From assembly GCF_011397635.1 (NCBI RefSeq), contig NC_064760.1, forward strand, positions 28,060,856 through 28,124,855: DNA of 64,000 nt, given 5' to 3'. Source of the DNA: Epinephelus fuscoguttatus (lineage: Eukaryota > Chordata > Actinopteri > Perciformes > Serranidae). Numbering within the stretch: the first letter of the stretch is position 1; each line of letters opens with the position of its first letter. The translations under genes and the position numbers were made by a program. The notes below the pieces were generated by a model. It saw nothing but the letters and a program-made list of their open reading frames with translations. It was not told the DNA's origin and made no database searches. This document shows, in pieces, positions 1 through 13,109 of this stretch.

Positions 1-370
1 GTGGAGGCCATTGGAGTACAGTGAACTCATTGTCATGTTCAAGAAACCAGTTTGAGATGATTTGAGCTTTGTGACATGGTGCGTTATCCTGCTGGAAGTA
101 GCCATCAGAAGATGGGTACACTGTGGTCATAAAGGGATGGACACGGTCAGCAACAATACTCAGGTAGGCTGTGGTGTTTAAACCATGCTCAGTTGGTACT
201 AAGGGGCCCAGAGTGTGGCAGGAAAATATCCCCCACACCATTACACCACCACCAGCAGCCTGAACCGCTGATACAAGGCAGGATGGATCCATGCTTTCAT
301 GTTGTTTAAGCCAAATTCTGACCCTACCATCTGAATGTCGCAGCAGAAATCCAGACTCATCAGACAAAGT
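1..370 (-). pseudogene. Tc1/mariner transposase fragment, cut by window edge
   Basis: Read on the minus strand, this stretch is open throughout and gives a Tc1-type DDE transposase core. It starts at about 370 with LSDESGF, whose D is the first catalytic aspartate. It continues through GGGVMVWGIF and the TAYLSIVADRVHPFMTT region, and reaches YFQQDNAPCHKAQ, which holds the second catalytic aspartate, then a PP near base 1. The third acidic residue would lie beyond the window. The N-terminal helix-turn-helix half is absent, because similarity stops abruptly near 365-370 and unrelated AT-rich DNA follows. This is therefore a truncated copy, although the visible part has no stop. The family would cut and paste at TA dinucleotides; this copy cannot be active without its N-terminal part. 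Confidence 0.85.
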
Positions 371-1468
371 GGCTGGTGAGTGTATTTAAATAGACAAAAT
401 TTTGATCCCAGTCAGAGTTTCATCAGAGGTCAAAATGTTGTCTATTTGAATTAATTTTTGCTTTGGCTTGCAAGCATTACTTTTCTCAGTAATGCTGTTT
501 CTTCCAGTACCTCAGCATCTGCATGTGACCTGATCAGTTTCAGTCATGTGCTTACTTCAAATTCAGACAGATAACTTAAGGAAAAAGGGAGAGATCAGTA
601 AGAGTGGTGGTAATGAATGTGGAGACACATTTGTCAGTCGTTAAATAGTTTATAGGGAGGATGTGATTGGTTTGGGCGTGGCCTTAGAAAGGAAGGAAAC
701 AAACAAAAGGATGATTAAATGACTTGGGTGTAACCGTCAAGAGAGGAAAGGCACAGACTGAGTCAGAAAGAAAGTGGAGCAAAGTGATTTGATTAAAAAG
801 TTTTCAGGAGCGATACTGTGGGTGTGTGGGGGCTGCTGGGACGAGATGGCCTTCCTGGTTGAATATCCACTTTAATTTCATTAATGTGTTGTTCATCTGT
901 CAGACAGATGCTGTCAATTCAGACTCCCTCTCATGATTAAATAAACAACTGCGTCTTTTTCCTCTCCACTTAGACTCACAGGGGATTTGACTCCTTCAGC
1001 GCACTGAAACTCTGTGTGTAGCTGAGATGCGTTGCAGTCGTGTCTTTTTCACTTCCACGTCGCCCGTCTTGAAAGATGTATGATGCCTCGTGCTGAGGGA
1101 AATGAGGCTGTGCAGACGGGTCCACACGGGCACCGCTAACACCTGATAGATGCAACAGCCTGTTCATTTTTTGTTGATCCCCCAGAATATCTCATAAATC
1201 ACTTACTGGTGCAGCTGTCAGCAGAAAGCGCTGAGAACGCGGAGATCAATATGCAGACATATCCACAAAATCCTCCCTAAGTAACCCGTCTTTCTCTCTG
1301 CATTATCCCAGAATTCAGCACGACTTTGTCAGGTTGTTTTTCTCTGAATACACACGATTAAGCAACAGCAGTGGCAGTAAGTACATTTTCCCATTTCCTG
1401 TGTGAGTATGCTGAACCACTATCTCTCTCCCGAGCCTCTTCTCTGCCTATTTTGAATCAGCAGAGCAT

Positions 1469-1508
<40 letters not shown>

Positions 1509-2754
1509 CCGGCCTCAGAAGGCCATCACTGTGATGAGAATTGACAGACGTACACAGTTAATCCAGCCGTTGCAGAAGGTCAAACTAATTTATTTGATGT
1601 AGTCGTTTCGCCCATTTTTCTGAAGATCAATGAGCTATTGTCCAGATGTGATTAGAATGATGAAACTGCCAGTAAAAAGCCAGGGTCACATACTGATGAG
1701 CAAGGATTTTTTTTTACTGATTTTAGAGTCAGTAGGTGACAAGGTGCACTTGCACACAAATATTTCAGTCACTTAATCATTTGAAATCACTGGGATGGGT
1801 TAATATTTGACAATAATCCTGAATTATAAGTATGGTTCTGCATCAGAGCATATTATTTTGGATGTTTTGTTTTGGACCGTACAGCATTCTGGGCATATTG
1901 CTCGTGCATATTTCAATGGAGGGAATGGCAAATGGAGCTGGGGACTGTGTCATCAACTCATCTCATTGGCAGACAGCACTGCCATATTACCTCCAGATCC
2001 TGCGGTGGCCCACATAACCAGAGTGGTCCGAGCCAGATTGTCAACGACAAGGCTGTAAGTGCTGCAAGCCAGCTGGAGAGTGCGGGGCCTTCAGGGAAAT
2101 CAGTGCCAGAATGCTTGGAGACGGGCAAAATTGGCCTGCTGATTAGTCAGAGAAAGGACTGTGTGGCGGACTACACATGACAAGAGAGGGAAAAAGAGAG
2201 ACACGTGGAGCATAAATAGCAGGCGGCCTGTTGACTGTGCAGGTCTCTCTGACTCACCCATGCCCCTTTTGTTGTGTTTATACTGAGACTACAGGATGTG
2301 TCATCTGATCTGATGTACCTCAGTCTGAGAAATTACTGCCAAAAGCCACTAAGTGACTGGACCTTGACTTTGCATAGTTTTGTCACAGTGTTATTACAAA
2401 GGTCAACAATGAACTTTCATGCGTATCGTTGGAATCAAAGAGCAACTGAGTTCACACACAGACCCATCTCCATGACACCTGAGCCAAAAGGATCCACCCA
2501 TGAAGACTGTGTGATATGAGTGAAAGCTAAGGAAAGTCAGTAAGTGGGCCTTGAGTGGGAATTATTTTTTTCAGACGTTGTTTCTTCAGATTCTTGAATT
2601 CAGTAGTTGTTGATGCCACTGGACTGGTGCTGCAAAAAGTAAACACAGATGAAAACATATTTCATATTAACATTTTAACATTTTTTAAAAAATCCAGAAT
2701 CTCTGAACATGCAAATATTATTTATTTCAAATTATAAAACTGCTGAACACAATA
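371..2754. other. Gene-less stretch with one CA microsatellite
   Basis: No ORF here has domain-like content, and no splice-flanked coding block was recognised. The only clear structure is the AC dinucleotide run near 1472-1505. Short ORFs of 60-100 codons occur but have no coding character and no family resemblance. Confidence 0.6.
1472..1505. repeat. (AC)n microsatellite
   Basis: About 17 uninterrupted AC units. Confidence 0.95.
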
Positions 2755-2891
2755 AATTATTAGTACACAGGTAGAGGAAATACTCAGACCTATACCTTAG
2801 TAAAAGTACCAGTACCACAGTGTAGGAATACTCTATTACAAGCAAAAATCACGTGTTCAAAGTTTTACTTAAGTAAAATACACTTAAAGTT
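2755..2891. repeat. Left piece of a TACTTAAGTAAA-type short interspersed repeat
   Basis: The sequence has the wording of a common teleost short repeat: actcagacctatacc, ttagtaaaagtacc, accacagtgtagg, ttacttaagtaaaa. The matching right-hand part (gtacttaa ... gtacagcacttgagcaaattag) is displaced to 3843-3896 and 4450-4490. A Helitron-type copy, a LINE tail and a fold-back MITE lie between them. The name is by recognition only; no superfamily is claimed. Confidence 0.6.
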
Positions 2892-3595
2892 CTACATATC
2901 TACCAAGTTTAGTAAAAATCGATATGGCGGTTAGGCCTAGATAAGAAATTAGCTCTCTAGCGCCCCCATCTTGTTTGATGGGGTCAATAATGGAGGGGTC
3001 CCCTCAGATTATGTGTGGTCATATGCCTACAAAGTTGTGTGGTGATCGGTGAAACCCTTGAGATGTTATACACCTTTATGTGATGAGCCACGCCCTCCAC
3101 AATATTCATTGCCTTATAGAAGCTCAGTTTTAGTAAGTTTTCCAACTTTTGCCAAGAGGGAACTTTAGATATTGGTCCCTAGATTATGTTCACCGAGTTT
3201 CAAGCAGATCGCTCAAACTTCCTAGGAAGAGATCGATTTTAAGTGTTTGTCCAAAAATTTAAAATGGCGAAAAATCTATATAACCGGAAGTTATGGGTTC
3301 TTGAGGCAAATTTGTTCCTCGTGAGGAGAGGCATCTCTGTGCAAAGTTTCATGTCTCTACGACATACGGGACATGAGATATGCCCATTCAAAGTTTGCAA
3401 TTTCAATCGTTTGCTATAGCGCCCCCCTTTGGCCAATTGATGTAATATTGCTGCATTCGCATCCTCCCATGATCCTCTACCACTGTGCCAAATTTCACAT
3501 GGATTGACCAAGTCAGTGAGGAGAAAAACGTGGAACAGACACAGACACACAGACAAGAGTTTTTGTCATTATACATATAGTAAGATATAGTAAGA
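2892..3595 (-). mobile_element. Truncated copy of the non-autonomous Helitron-like family (copy 1)
   Basis: The reverse complement matches the units at 30344 and 47490 along almost its whole length: GGTCAATCCATGTGAAATTT, TTGGCCAAAGGGGG, CATATCTCATG, AACTTCCGGTTATATAG and further blocks. The 5' end on the minus strand is TCTTACTATAT at about 3585-3595, where a short tandem duplication repeats tagtaaga. The 3' end, including CTAG, is missing and the copy breaks off at about 2892 inside another repeat. A 105-codon ORF at 3239-3556 is a by-product of the repeat and not a gene. Confidence 0.7.
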
Positions 3596-3633
3596 TACTT
3601 TATAACTTGATTTATATTTTGTCTAAATAATTT

Positions 3634-3634
<1 letters not shown>

Positions 3635-3687
<53 letters not shown>

Positions 3688-3850
3688 CTTTATTAATCCT
3701 GAGGGAAACTAAGGCTCCCAGCAGCGTTTTACACTGCATTCAAAAACACAGATACACATATATATAAAGAAAACAAGTAAAAAGTATAGAAGGTAAAGAA
3801 TAAAGAAGTAAAAAGGTAGAATAATAAAGTACATAGTGACAGAAAATAGA
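3635..3850 (-). mobile_element. LINE-type 3' tail with (GATA)n microsatellite
   Basis: About 13 GATA units (3635-3687) run directly into actttattaatcctgaggg and an A/G-rich tract. Read on the minus strand, this is the familiar teleost LINE 3' end 'ccctcaggattaataaagt' followed by a simple-repeat tail. No reverse transcriptase coding remains. A weaker copy of the same tail occurs near 41215-41290. Confidence 0.5.
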
Positions 3851-3896
3851 AATAGTCACGTAAAGTAGCCTACAAGTACCCCAAATTTGTACTTAA

Positions 3897-4449
3897 AGGA
3901 ACACTTCACCCACAAAATGACCATTTATAACTCAGTCATGCTGTGTTACCTTCAATTTGAAGCAAAACTTTGTTTTCTTTGCATGCCTCCACGGCAAACA
4001 CCAAACATATTGATTTACTGACTGACTGTGGACTGCTTTTAACAACAGCAAAACCACATCAAAACATTTCTTTACAAAGTCCCATACAACTCTTGCACTA
4101 TAATCCAACTCTCATTTATCCATTTATCTGTACTTCCTGAACGCATGCATTTATGCTGAAACCATACTATTAAAAACTGATTATCTTTGCTCTTGTCAAA
4201 GCCAGACTCCAACACTGATGTTTCTAGTGAAAATGCATGTGTTAGGGGAGTACTGAACATACAACTGGGGAAATGAGACTTGGATTATATTGCACGAGTT
4301 GTGTGAGAGTTCATAAACGGGTGTTTTTGATATAGTTTTGCTGTTGTTAAACATCCCCAATCATTCAGTAAATCAATATGTTGGCCATTTGCTGTGGAGG
4401 CAAGGTAACACGGTATGACTTACTGAATTACAAATGGTCATTTTGCGGG
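3897..4449. mobile_element. Fold-back MITE with TTAA target duplication (copy 1)
   Basis: The left arm starts aggaacacttcacccac and aaaatgaccatttataa. The right arm ends as its complement, ttacaaatggtcatttt then gcggg. Further in, gaaaccat/atagttttgctgttgtt and the mirrored tttacaaagtcccatacaactc / gagttgtgtgagag pair as well. TTAA flanks both ends (3893-3896 and 4450-4453). Removing the element and one TTAA rebuilds gtacttaagtacagcacttg, the continuous sequence of the host repeat around it, so the insertion point is supported independently. Related copies lie at 46800-47325 and 48850-49140. TTAA targets are typical of piggyBac-type transposases. Confidence 0.7.
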
Positions 4450-4490
4450 TTAAGTACAGCACTTGAGCAAATTAGTTATGTTCCACGACT

Positions 4491-5200
4491 GTCTTGGTGC
4501 ATGTGCACCGGAGGTTTCACTTACACATCACACTCGTCTAAGCTGAATATTGGTCTGTCTTCCAAACCAGTTGTGACATCACAAATCATGCTCTTACATG
4601 CACGTCTCAAACTCAGATTTGAGCGCAGAGAAACTGAGTGCGAAAACAGCCTCCTGGTGTCAATCTCTGCACATACAGCATTCTGCACAGTGAAGGTCAA
4701 ACACTGAAGTAAAGTAGCAGACACATTTTGACAGGAAGGGGGCTTTAAGTAGGATAAAAACTATTGCAGAATACCAACAAACTCTCTCGATACATGATCA
4801 GAATCAGTAGTTACTAATGTTCTGGTGGAGAAAACATCTCCTCCTGAGTATTCACTAGATGTCACTGTTATCCCATCGTACTGAGAGACACTGACTGCAC
4901 TGATTACCGAGAGTGTTGCCAAAAATAAATGCATCAAAATTAAATGCACAGCAGTGGTGGGGTTTAAATGAGACTCTGGGAAAATAAGAATTGGGCAGTA
5001 TAATTATTTTGCCCTCGGTGTCCATTGTTTATTTAGTCCGTGGAACAAGAGAGCACACTGAGGATACATGCATGGATACATTTTTAGAGCACAAGTTTGG
5101 TTGCTGTTATCTTCCATTTATGGCAGGTTTATTTATGGAATGTATGAATGAATACATGATAGGGGAAACTAAAAAAAAAAATGAGGCTCCTTTAAATTGA
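4491..5200. other. Gene-less stretch upstream of the KCTD promoter
   Basis: Nothing recognisable was seen. ORFs of 60-109 codons lack domains and have AT-rich, unbiased codon content. Confidence 0.5.
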
Positions 5201-5212
5201 TGTTTTTACATG

Positions 5213-5400
5213 GGGCAGCTATATAAGTGAACTTTTAAAAGGAAAACTGTCAGACTTTATCAGCTGTGCATCTTTAAAGCAGATACAGTAAAGGACCAGC
5301 TCTCTGAAGACAGGATAATTTGACCTGGATCACGGCGCGTCACCGCGGGTGGGCGTGGCCAACCGGCTGAATAACGCTGTATCCTCCGTTACGTTGCAGC
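5213..5400 (+). promoter_or_regulatory. Candidate KCTD promoter: TATA-like box and GC boxes
   Basis: A TATA-like element, gctatataagtgaac, sits near 5218-5231. About 100 bp downstream the base composition changes sharply: cacggcgcgtcaccgcgggtgggcgtggcc (about 5330-5361, quoted in parts) contains CpGs and a GGGCGTGGCC Sp/KLF-type box. CpG-bearing, GC-richer sequence then continues to about 6000, unlike the DNA on the left. This is the only promoter-like shift upstream of exon 1. The start site is inferred, and the leader would be about 0.8-0.9 kb if unspliced. Confidence 0.45.
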
Positions 5401-5481
5401 AGAGTTACCGTCTGACACGAGAGAGGGGAGCAGAGGGAGCGGAACAGCTGACCACCTCGCGCACATTTGAAGCGCAAAGTG

Positions 5482-5613
5482 ATGGAACCCTCGGAGATCT
5501 TTTTATGCACCTTCCTCACCTCTCACTACTTCGGCACCATCTTATTCATCGCGTGGCTTTTCGTGTACGGGGTACCCACAGAGCTCACCAACTATGGATT
5601 GTTTATTTGTTGA
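5482..5613 (+). CDS. Candidate 43-aa upstream ORF with one membrane-like segment
   Basis: This ORF lies in the presumed KCTD leader, 540 bp before the main start. Its ATG has G at -3 and G at +4, a strong context. The peptide begins MEPSEIFLCTFLTSHYFG. A hydrophobic stretch TILFIAWLFVYGV (about residues 19-31) follows, then a short polar tail ending LFIC. The length and hydrophobic run would fit a single-pass micropeptide or a translation-limiting uORF. I do not recognise a family. A longer ORF in another frame (5349-5810) overlaps it and looks less protein-like. It may also be chance. Confidence 0.3.
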   Translation: MEPSEIFLCTFLTSHYFGTILFIAWLFVYGVPTELTNYGLFIC

Positions 5614-6149
5614 AGTTGGGCCACCTGATCCTCTTTGCGCCAGGACAACCAACCAAAATTAGAGCAAGGGAAGTCGTTATGGACAGTTGTGCAAATCGTG
5701 CATTTCCTGCTCAGAGACTTGGTGTCAAAAGCAGAATTACAATCTCAGGATATCACATCTATCTGCGCGTAAAGGACGCGGACATCACGGCGCTCTTAAA
5801 CGCAGCCTGAAATACTCCGCGCTATGTTTTAGCAGTTATGGGAGAAAGCTGTAGTTAGGATAGAGGGTGTGTTTGTGAGACTGTTTTGCCCCAGCCGGCT
5901 TTGATGCGAGAGTGGCGGCCAGCTTTTATTGCGCGCATACCAATTGTGCGCTGCTGCAGATTAGCCGCTCCGTTACCACAGGCGATCCACCGCAGCAGGA
6001 CCTGCAATCTTTGACAGGCAACAGGCCTCACCAACCACTGTGACAGGTACCACTAACAATCCTTTTTCAACTCTTGGCATTTGAACTTTCACCACAACCA
6101 AGAGAGTTTTTTAAAGCTGCATCTAAGAGCACCTGTGAAGCAGGAGTAA

Positions 6150-7004
<855 letters not shown>

Positions 7005-8746
7005 GACTTTGTTCCCCCCGGTCCCCCACCCTGTCTCCAAGTGCCCCCCCTCCAGCCTCCAGCCGTCCTGTCCTTCTCTCTCTGATGGCTTCTGCACCAG
7101 TAGATGTACCGTAGATGTTGTGCCCCTCCATCTCTCTCTGCAGCCTCCAGCTTTTACCCCATGAGCAGCTGCTGCTCCGACTCTTCATACCTTCTCTGCA
7201 GGTCGAATCTGCAGCCCTCCCCCCTCAATCCATCCCCCTCATCCTCAGGTCCAGCTTTTGCCCTTGCTTAAACCGCCGCTCCATCTAGTTGTAGTCCCCG
7301 GTCCTCAACCACAACAACCCCCACAGCCTTCCTTGCAGAGACTGATACCTTCTATGTACTATTTCCCTTTTGTACTCTATATATTGCATCTGCCTTGGTG
7401 AAGCACAATACTGTATCCAAGAGCTAATTTTGTTAAATAAGCGCCCCGGTGTGTCTGTAATACTTTTACAGCAGTCATAAGGGCATAAGGGAAAGGGCTT
7501 CAAAGAGTGGCCATGATGTACAGTACAATACTTTGCCTGCTTACTCGAGCAGATCGGACTTTCTCCTGCTCCTCTGAACTAAATTACCAAATAATTGGAC
7601 ATCTGATCAGCCTTGAGGGACGCGAGCAGCCCCAGCACAAGAAAGAAGTGTAACACAAAAATCTAATTTCCTTCAGTTTTTATTAAATGTGTCCAGTACC
7701 ATGTGGTTGGGAATGTGCCATACAGTATCTGTTCAGTTGTTATGAATGAACGAGGGTTACGATAATGCAGCCACATGGACAGGGAGAGGAAAAAACCCTG
7801 CTTTTTTTTATTTTGAAATGGAGAAGTAGATTGTAGGTGTGTGGAGTTTCCTTTTCAAAGAGATGCAGATTGTGTGGCAAATGAACAAGCAGCAGGCTTT
7901 TAATAAACAACGATGAAAGCTCAAATATCAAGAGATCTCGTAGACAGAAAGAAAAAAAAAAAAAAGGTTTCCAGATGAGATGTGTGTATTGATTGTGCAA
8001 TGGAGCCTTCAGTATTTTAATCACCCACGCTGGGAGGGCAGAGGAAATAGAAGGTGTTACATCACTCGCAGCCCACTGCTCTATTTTTTCGCTCATTGTG
8101 CTTCTTTGACATGTCTTTGCTCAATTACATATTTAAGAGCATCTTTAAAGTGAAGCGTTTCTTGGGACAGGCTTACACCATGACTACATGTTGTTTCCCA
8201 TATTTAAAAAAAAAAGAAAAAAATGTGGTAGTCACCTTAGCGGATCACGTTTTGAGTGTTCTGTATACAATAATGTTATTCTTAATACTCAGTTCGGTAT
8301 TAGTTTAAGCTGTTGCATATTTGATGATAGCTCTCACTTGCTGTAAGAGAATGCCCACAAGAAAGGGTGGGATGACGCTGTAGCCAGCCAAAGCCCGATG
8401 TCCTCTCACTACTGTAGCAAGGGCATTGTGAGGGCAGTTTAAATTGAGCGGGTATATCTAAAGTCGTAAAGGAGCGAGCTAAGAAAGAGGGTCGTTTCCA
8501 GATACAGCCTCAGGACAGGTCTGCACATCATATACCTCAGACTTAAACACAAACTGAAGGCACTTAAGATCCAGCTAATGACGTGAAATTGCAGACGAAG
8601 TTATGGAGATGCCGTAACAAGACTGTGACTAAGAGGTTGAATGTGAAGTTGAGAAACAGCCAACGAGGCTGCACAGTGCAGGATTTCTCCTGAGCACGAG
8701 GGTGTCAGGTTGTAGTTTAGGCAGAACGTCTGACAGTGACAATAAA
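7005..8746 (+). other. Possible 3' UTR of an intron-retained short isoform
   Basis: If the donor is not used, translation stops at 7004 and this stretch becomes 3' UTR. It opens pyrimidine-rich (7005-7260). It reaches an AATAAA at 8741-8746 in the context gacaataaatgtattc, with T/G-rich sequence after it. A further AATAAA lies at 10209-10214. An unbroken A run (8884-8908) also follows and may be a genomic poly-A. No ORF of note is present. The UTR role is inferred from position only. Confidence 0.3.
8741..8746 (+). terminator. Candidate polyadenylation signal for the short isoform
   Basis: AATAAA sits in gacaataaatgtattctg. Intronic AATAAA hexamers are common, so this counts only if the short isoform is real. 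Confidence 0.25.
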
Positions 8747-8883
8747 TGTATTCTGAAATGTCTAGAAACCGCAATGTTGTGTTTCAGTGTGATGAAGTGC
8801 TGTTGACATCTGAGTCAATATGTTAGACCTGCTGCGGTGTGTCGCTGCAGGCGCAGACAACACTGAAATTAAAAGTGTTCAGC

Positions 8884-8908
8884 AAAAAAAAAAAAAAAAA
8901 AAAAAAAA
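8884..8908. repeat. Poly-A tract
   Basis: About 25 consecutive A bases follow gttcagc. Confidence 0.9.
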
Positions 8909-10067
8909 GCAAAATGGATTTGTCAAATAAAAAGATGTTTTCTTTCTATTCGGGTTGTATTTTCCATTCATAACCAAAATGTTTTCCCAGCACTGAGTGA
9001 CATTCTGTACAAACCATGAGGAAAGTGGTACATGCCCTCATTTTACAGCAGTTTAAATGTTTAATTTCCACTGACAATACAACTCAATCACACGTAAACC
9101 AATTTCAATTTCCATCCCACCATTTTCCCATTAAAGGAAATGTCCTTGGACATATACTCTGCTTCATATTAAATGCTCAACACTCTACCCTTAGGCAACT
9201 TCTCCACCCATCTGCCTTTACACTTTTTCTCCACTTTTTTCTCTCAGCCCAGGCTTTTATTGAGCAGTTGACCAAAGAACAGCGCCAGGATAGAAATGAG
9301 GACATGCATGGATAACAGCCTCTTTTAAAGCAGCGTACAAAACCCTTATTTTGTTGCCAATAATTGACCTAATTACTACTTACAGTATAAATCTTGAAGC
9401 AGAATCCAGGACAGTGAAATACTGTAGCTGAACAGGCTTTACAAGATTACAGACAGCGCCTGCTCAGTAATAAATCAGCGTTTTTATCGAGCAATCCACA
9501 AACAGAAGTGGGCATAATTTACACTTGAACAACAACCACAGCCGTGTTTAAGTAGGTGAGGTAGTTTAATGACTCAGAGATTATCACATGCTAATTACCT
9601 TAGTATAAGACCTCTAAACCTGATCTCAGTCTGGCCTAGATAAAAGCATAGCTAATGAGCTTCGCACTGTTTAAACATTTATGTGGAGGCTTTCCTGGAA
9701 ACAGATGATTTTTGTTGCGGGTCTGAAATGCATGACGAATCCTCAGAGACTGGGACAATAATGCGCCTGCAGTGTCTCTTCAGCCCAAACAAACCCAGTC
9801 ACAGGCAACGTTCCTCAGTCACAGTCCTCCAGCACACCAATGCAACTCGGGAGCGCCAAGGTCAGTCATTAGCACAAGCATGGAGAGACACACGCCTCAT
9901 GTGTGAAATTTCAGGCGTCAGCGTCCTGAGCCTCTCTCGCTCTTTACCTCCATGAGTCGCCCTGAGACTCAACATTCAACAGTATATGTGTGAGAAATGT
10001 TGACACTCCGACAGTGAACAGCAGCAGCGAGGTCCACAGGCCAGGCTGTGATGAAATGCTGCTTTGA

Positions 10068-10089
10068 TTTTTTTTTTTTTTTTTTTTTT
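10068..10089. repeat. Poly-T tract
   Basis: About 22 consecutive T bases. Confidence 0.9.
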
Positions 10090-11852
10090 AAAGCTCTGTT
10101 GTGAAACTTGTGGCTGAAAAGTGTAGCACGCCTGTCTTGCCTGCCAAACAAGAGGCAGGCTCTAGCTGTGTCACCATAGTGGTATGCCTGTTCTATCCAG
10201 AGTGTTACAATAAAGATATTTTACCATGAATTACTGCTTCTCTGTCTTTTGGAAAAATCCAAACAGCAGATTGCATTACTTACCCTCCACACAGCACACA
10301 ATTTAATCAGCTCCTTTATTCCGTTTTATTTATATCTATATGCACAAGGTTTGAGGGTAACACAATGTCTCAGTGAGCTTGTGCAATTCATTATTAAACC
10401 CTTGCCATGAAAGCACAAGGCAAAAAGAAATGCACCCAGAGAGCACAAGGCTGTTCTCTCTGCCTTGAGGCAGTGATTTGACCCATGTCGTGTTCCTGTG
10501 GTGCTATTGTCACTGTAGGCGGCTCTACATGGCAACATGCCTTGGCTCTGTCTGCGTTTCTCTCTCTCAGAATGATCCCCTTGTCTCGTAGCCAGCTGGG
10601 TCATCGCTTCCCCTGTTTGGAAAAAGAAAGGAAGAGAGCAGGGGAGGACAGGAACGGATGTACGTGAAGGGAAAAATAGAGATTGGAAAATGGGGCAAGG
10701 AAGCGGCGAGACAGGGAGACAGATAACCTGGTGGAAACGAGACGAGAGTGGGAGAGTGTTTAACCAGGGAAGAATGTGGTGTTCCCATCTTATCTCTCTT
10801 CCTGAGCAGCATGAAATGCCCTGTTATTGGGAGAGGTGCGGGGCCGTCCAGGCAAACAAAGCCCTCACTGGGCCGTGCTGTAATGTGCTCGTCTGTGACC
10901 TGTCTGCTCCGTCAACGCTCACACAAAGATTCAGTTACACCAGACAGATATAGACCCTGGGATTACTCTGTATGGTCGGGATAAACATTAACTCATCAAA
11001 AGAAAGGGCAGCATTGGTATTTCCAGCAGGGTAAAAGTATTTTCTTGAATCATGAGCTGTGCATTTAAATCAAATTGACTATAACTAGCCCAGGTTCCCA
11101 GTTTTGCATCCTCTTTTATGAATAGACAAACCACGAGTTAGAGTGACAACACAGAGTGCCTCAGTGAGTCATTTTCCCAACATCTTACCCTGGGTGTACT
11201 ATCAGATGTTGTGTGCATGCTGCTGTTTCTGTTCATTCAGCTGCAACCATCTGTGGCTCTGCGCTTGTTTATGTCTTCTCTGTCTAGATGCCTTGTCTGC
11301 TTTCAGCTCTGTGTGCCGGCATACTTTTTGGCTCTGTTTTGTTTTCACCCTGGTGTTTGTGCTTACGTGGAAGTTTGGCGGACAGACAGGATGAGTGTTT
11401 GGGCGTCTGCGTTGGATGGGTCACTGCTGGGTTGGTATGGGGGGGGAGCCAGGCGGGGGCAATGAACTAGGTGCACTTCCTGTCTCGCAAATATGCTGAA
11501 CAGGCAGTATGGCCTCTCTAAACACACAGATGCGCAGAGGGAGGGAAGTTGCTAGGAGAAGATGTGCAACAACCCTCCCGTGCAAGGCTAATGACTCGGA
11601 GCTGTGAGGTTTTAGATCTAATTGGCTGCCTTCTTTTCACTCTTCTTTGTGATCAGTTAAAAAGGCATTAGCAGGCCATTTGCCTCCCCCGTGCACTCTT
11701 GACAGCAATAAACAGGAGAAGTCCATGCTAGTATAGAAAAGCATCATTGCTGCTAATTACCTGGGAGTAGCGTCGGCCAATAGGAGCATGTAATGGGGAG
11801 GTGGAGAGCTGCCTGAGGCCTACCGCTGCTTTCTCCATCAATATGTGACATA

Positions 11853-11872
11853 TGTGTGTGTGTGTGTGTGTG
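11853..11872. repeat. Short (TG)n microsatellite
   Basis: About ten TG units. The overlapping ORFs beginning MCVCV come from this run. Confidence 0.9.
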
Positions 11873-13109
11873 CATGCTACATGGGAACATAAACAGAGAG
11901 CTCTGCATGCCTTTTGTCCATTTGCACATGTACATATATGTGAGCTCGAGCCCTGCTGTGTTTGTGTTTGTCCTCGACGACAACATGGCTCACCCACGCT
12001 GCTGTGTAAGCCTACATACACAGAGTACAGTAGCGCTGGCTCGGGGCATCTTTATCTCATTGTGTGTTGGGTTATTTATAGTGAGCCAGGCATGGAGTCA
12101 GATGTGTACCGTCACTGCACTGCTCTATCCTCCAGCATGGGTACACATGCTCCACATGCCCTCCTCCTCTTCCTCCTCAACCACCTCCTCTTCACACATG
12201 ACTCCTGCAGAGTGAAGCTATCGCAAAACATATTAGCCCGTGAACTTCATCGTGTAAGGTCATGGGGGTACCTAAGAGGGCAGACAGATGGGGGAGTTAA
12301 CAAGAGAAAAGATCCAGCAGTTGAAAAGGAGCAGATTAGGTCACTAGTGATAGTACAGTACTGCATCTCTGTAACAGTAACTCTATCTCTCTCTCTCCAC
12401 GCCATCTCTTTATTATTCTCCTTGACTTCGCAATTTTTTCGTTTCTCTTTTAAGCTCCAAGACACAAAAAAGAATAACTGACAGAGGAACGCATGAGGGA
12501 TGTGCAGAAATACAAAGAAACAGTAGGATGGGAATGAGGGAGCATGAAATTAGTTAAAGGCAGTGAGTCAGAGTTTCAGAGGCAAGTTGTAGGATTAAAA
12601 AGGAAGGCAACAAAAAGGAGAACTCAAGTGGCAAAGTTCCTCACTGACAGTACCATAGAGACGGCGAATATGTGAAGAAGAGCATGAGGAGTGAGGCAGG
12701 AGCCGTTTGAAAGGAAAAGGAGAGGAACAAAAAAGAGAAATGCCAGATTGGGCAAAGTGAGGTGGAAGCTGTGGCAATAACTGACTGAGGAAACAGTTGG
12801 AAGACAGCTGAACTTCCCCTGCTACAGTGAGCTGTAACTGGCATCTGAAAGATTTAAATTGTTTCATTAACAATGCAAAATATTAATTTTGCAACTTTCC
12901 ATCATTGGCCCAGGAGCCCAACAGATTGCGGGGCCCCTTTAGCCATAGCCTCCATATTAAATAACACATTAAAAGTTAAACCCTGCTGTCCTAAACCCTT
13001 TCCACCAGACATCCACGGGCATATGCATGCATCATACAGTAACTCAGCTGAATCACTCAGCCCCTTCTTGCCCTACTCTGTGTTTTTCTCTGTATATCAC
13101 ATCACAAAT

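Noticed and set aside
3239..3556. 105-codon ORF on minus, with a matching one at 30311-30517
   Set aside because: Both read the same non-coding Helitron-like repeat.
5349..5810. 153-codon ORF in the KCTD leader
   Set aside because: Arginine/histidine-rich reading of a GC-rich leader, with no domain and weak start context. The overlapping 43-codon ORF in another frame looks more protein-like.
11852..12481. 209-codon ORF starting in a TG microsatellite
   Set aside because: The start lies in the repeat (MCVCVCV), the codon content is unbiased and it lies within the KCTD intron.
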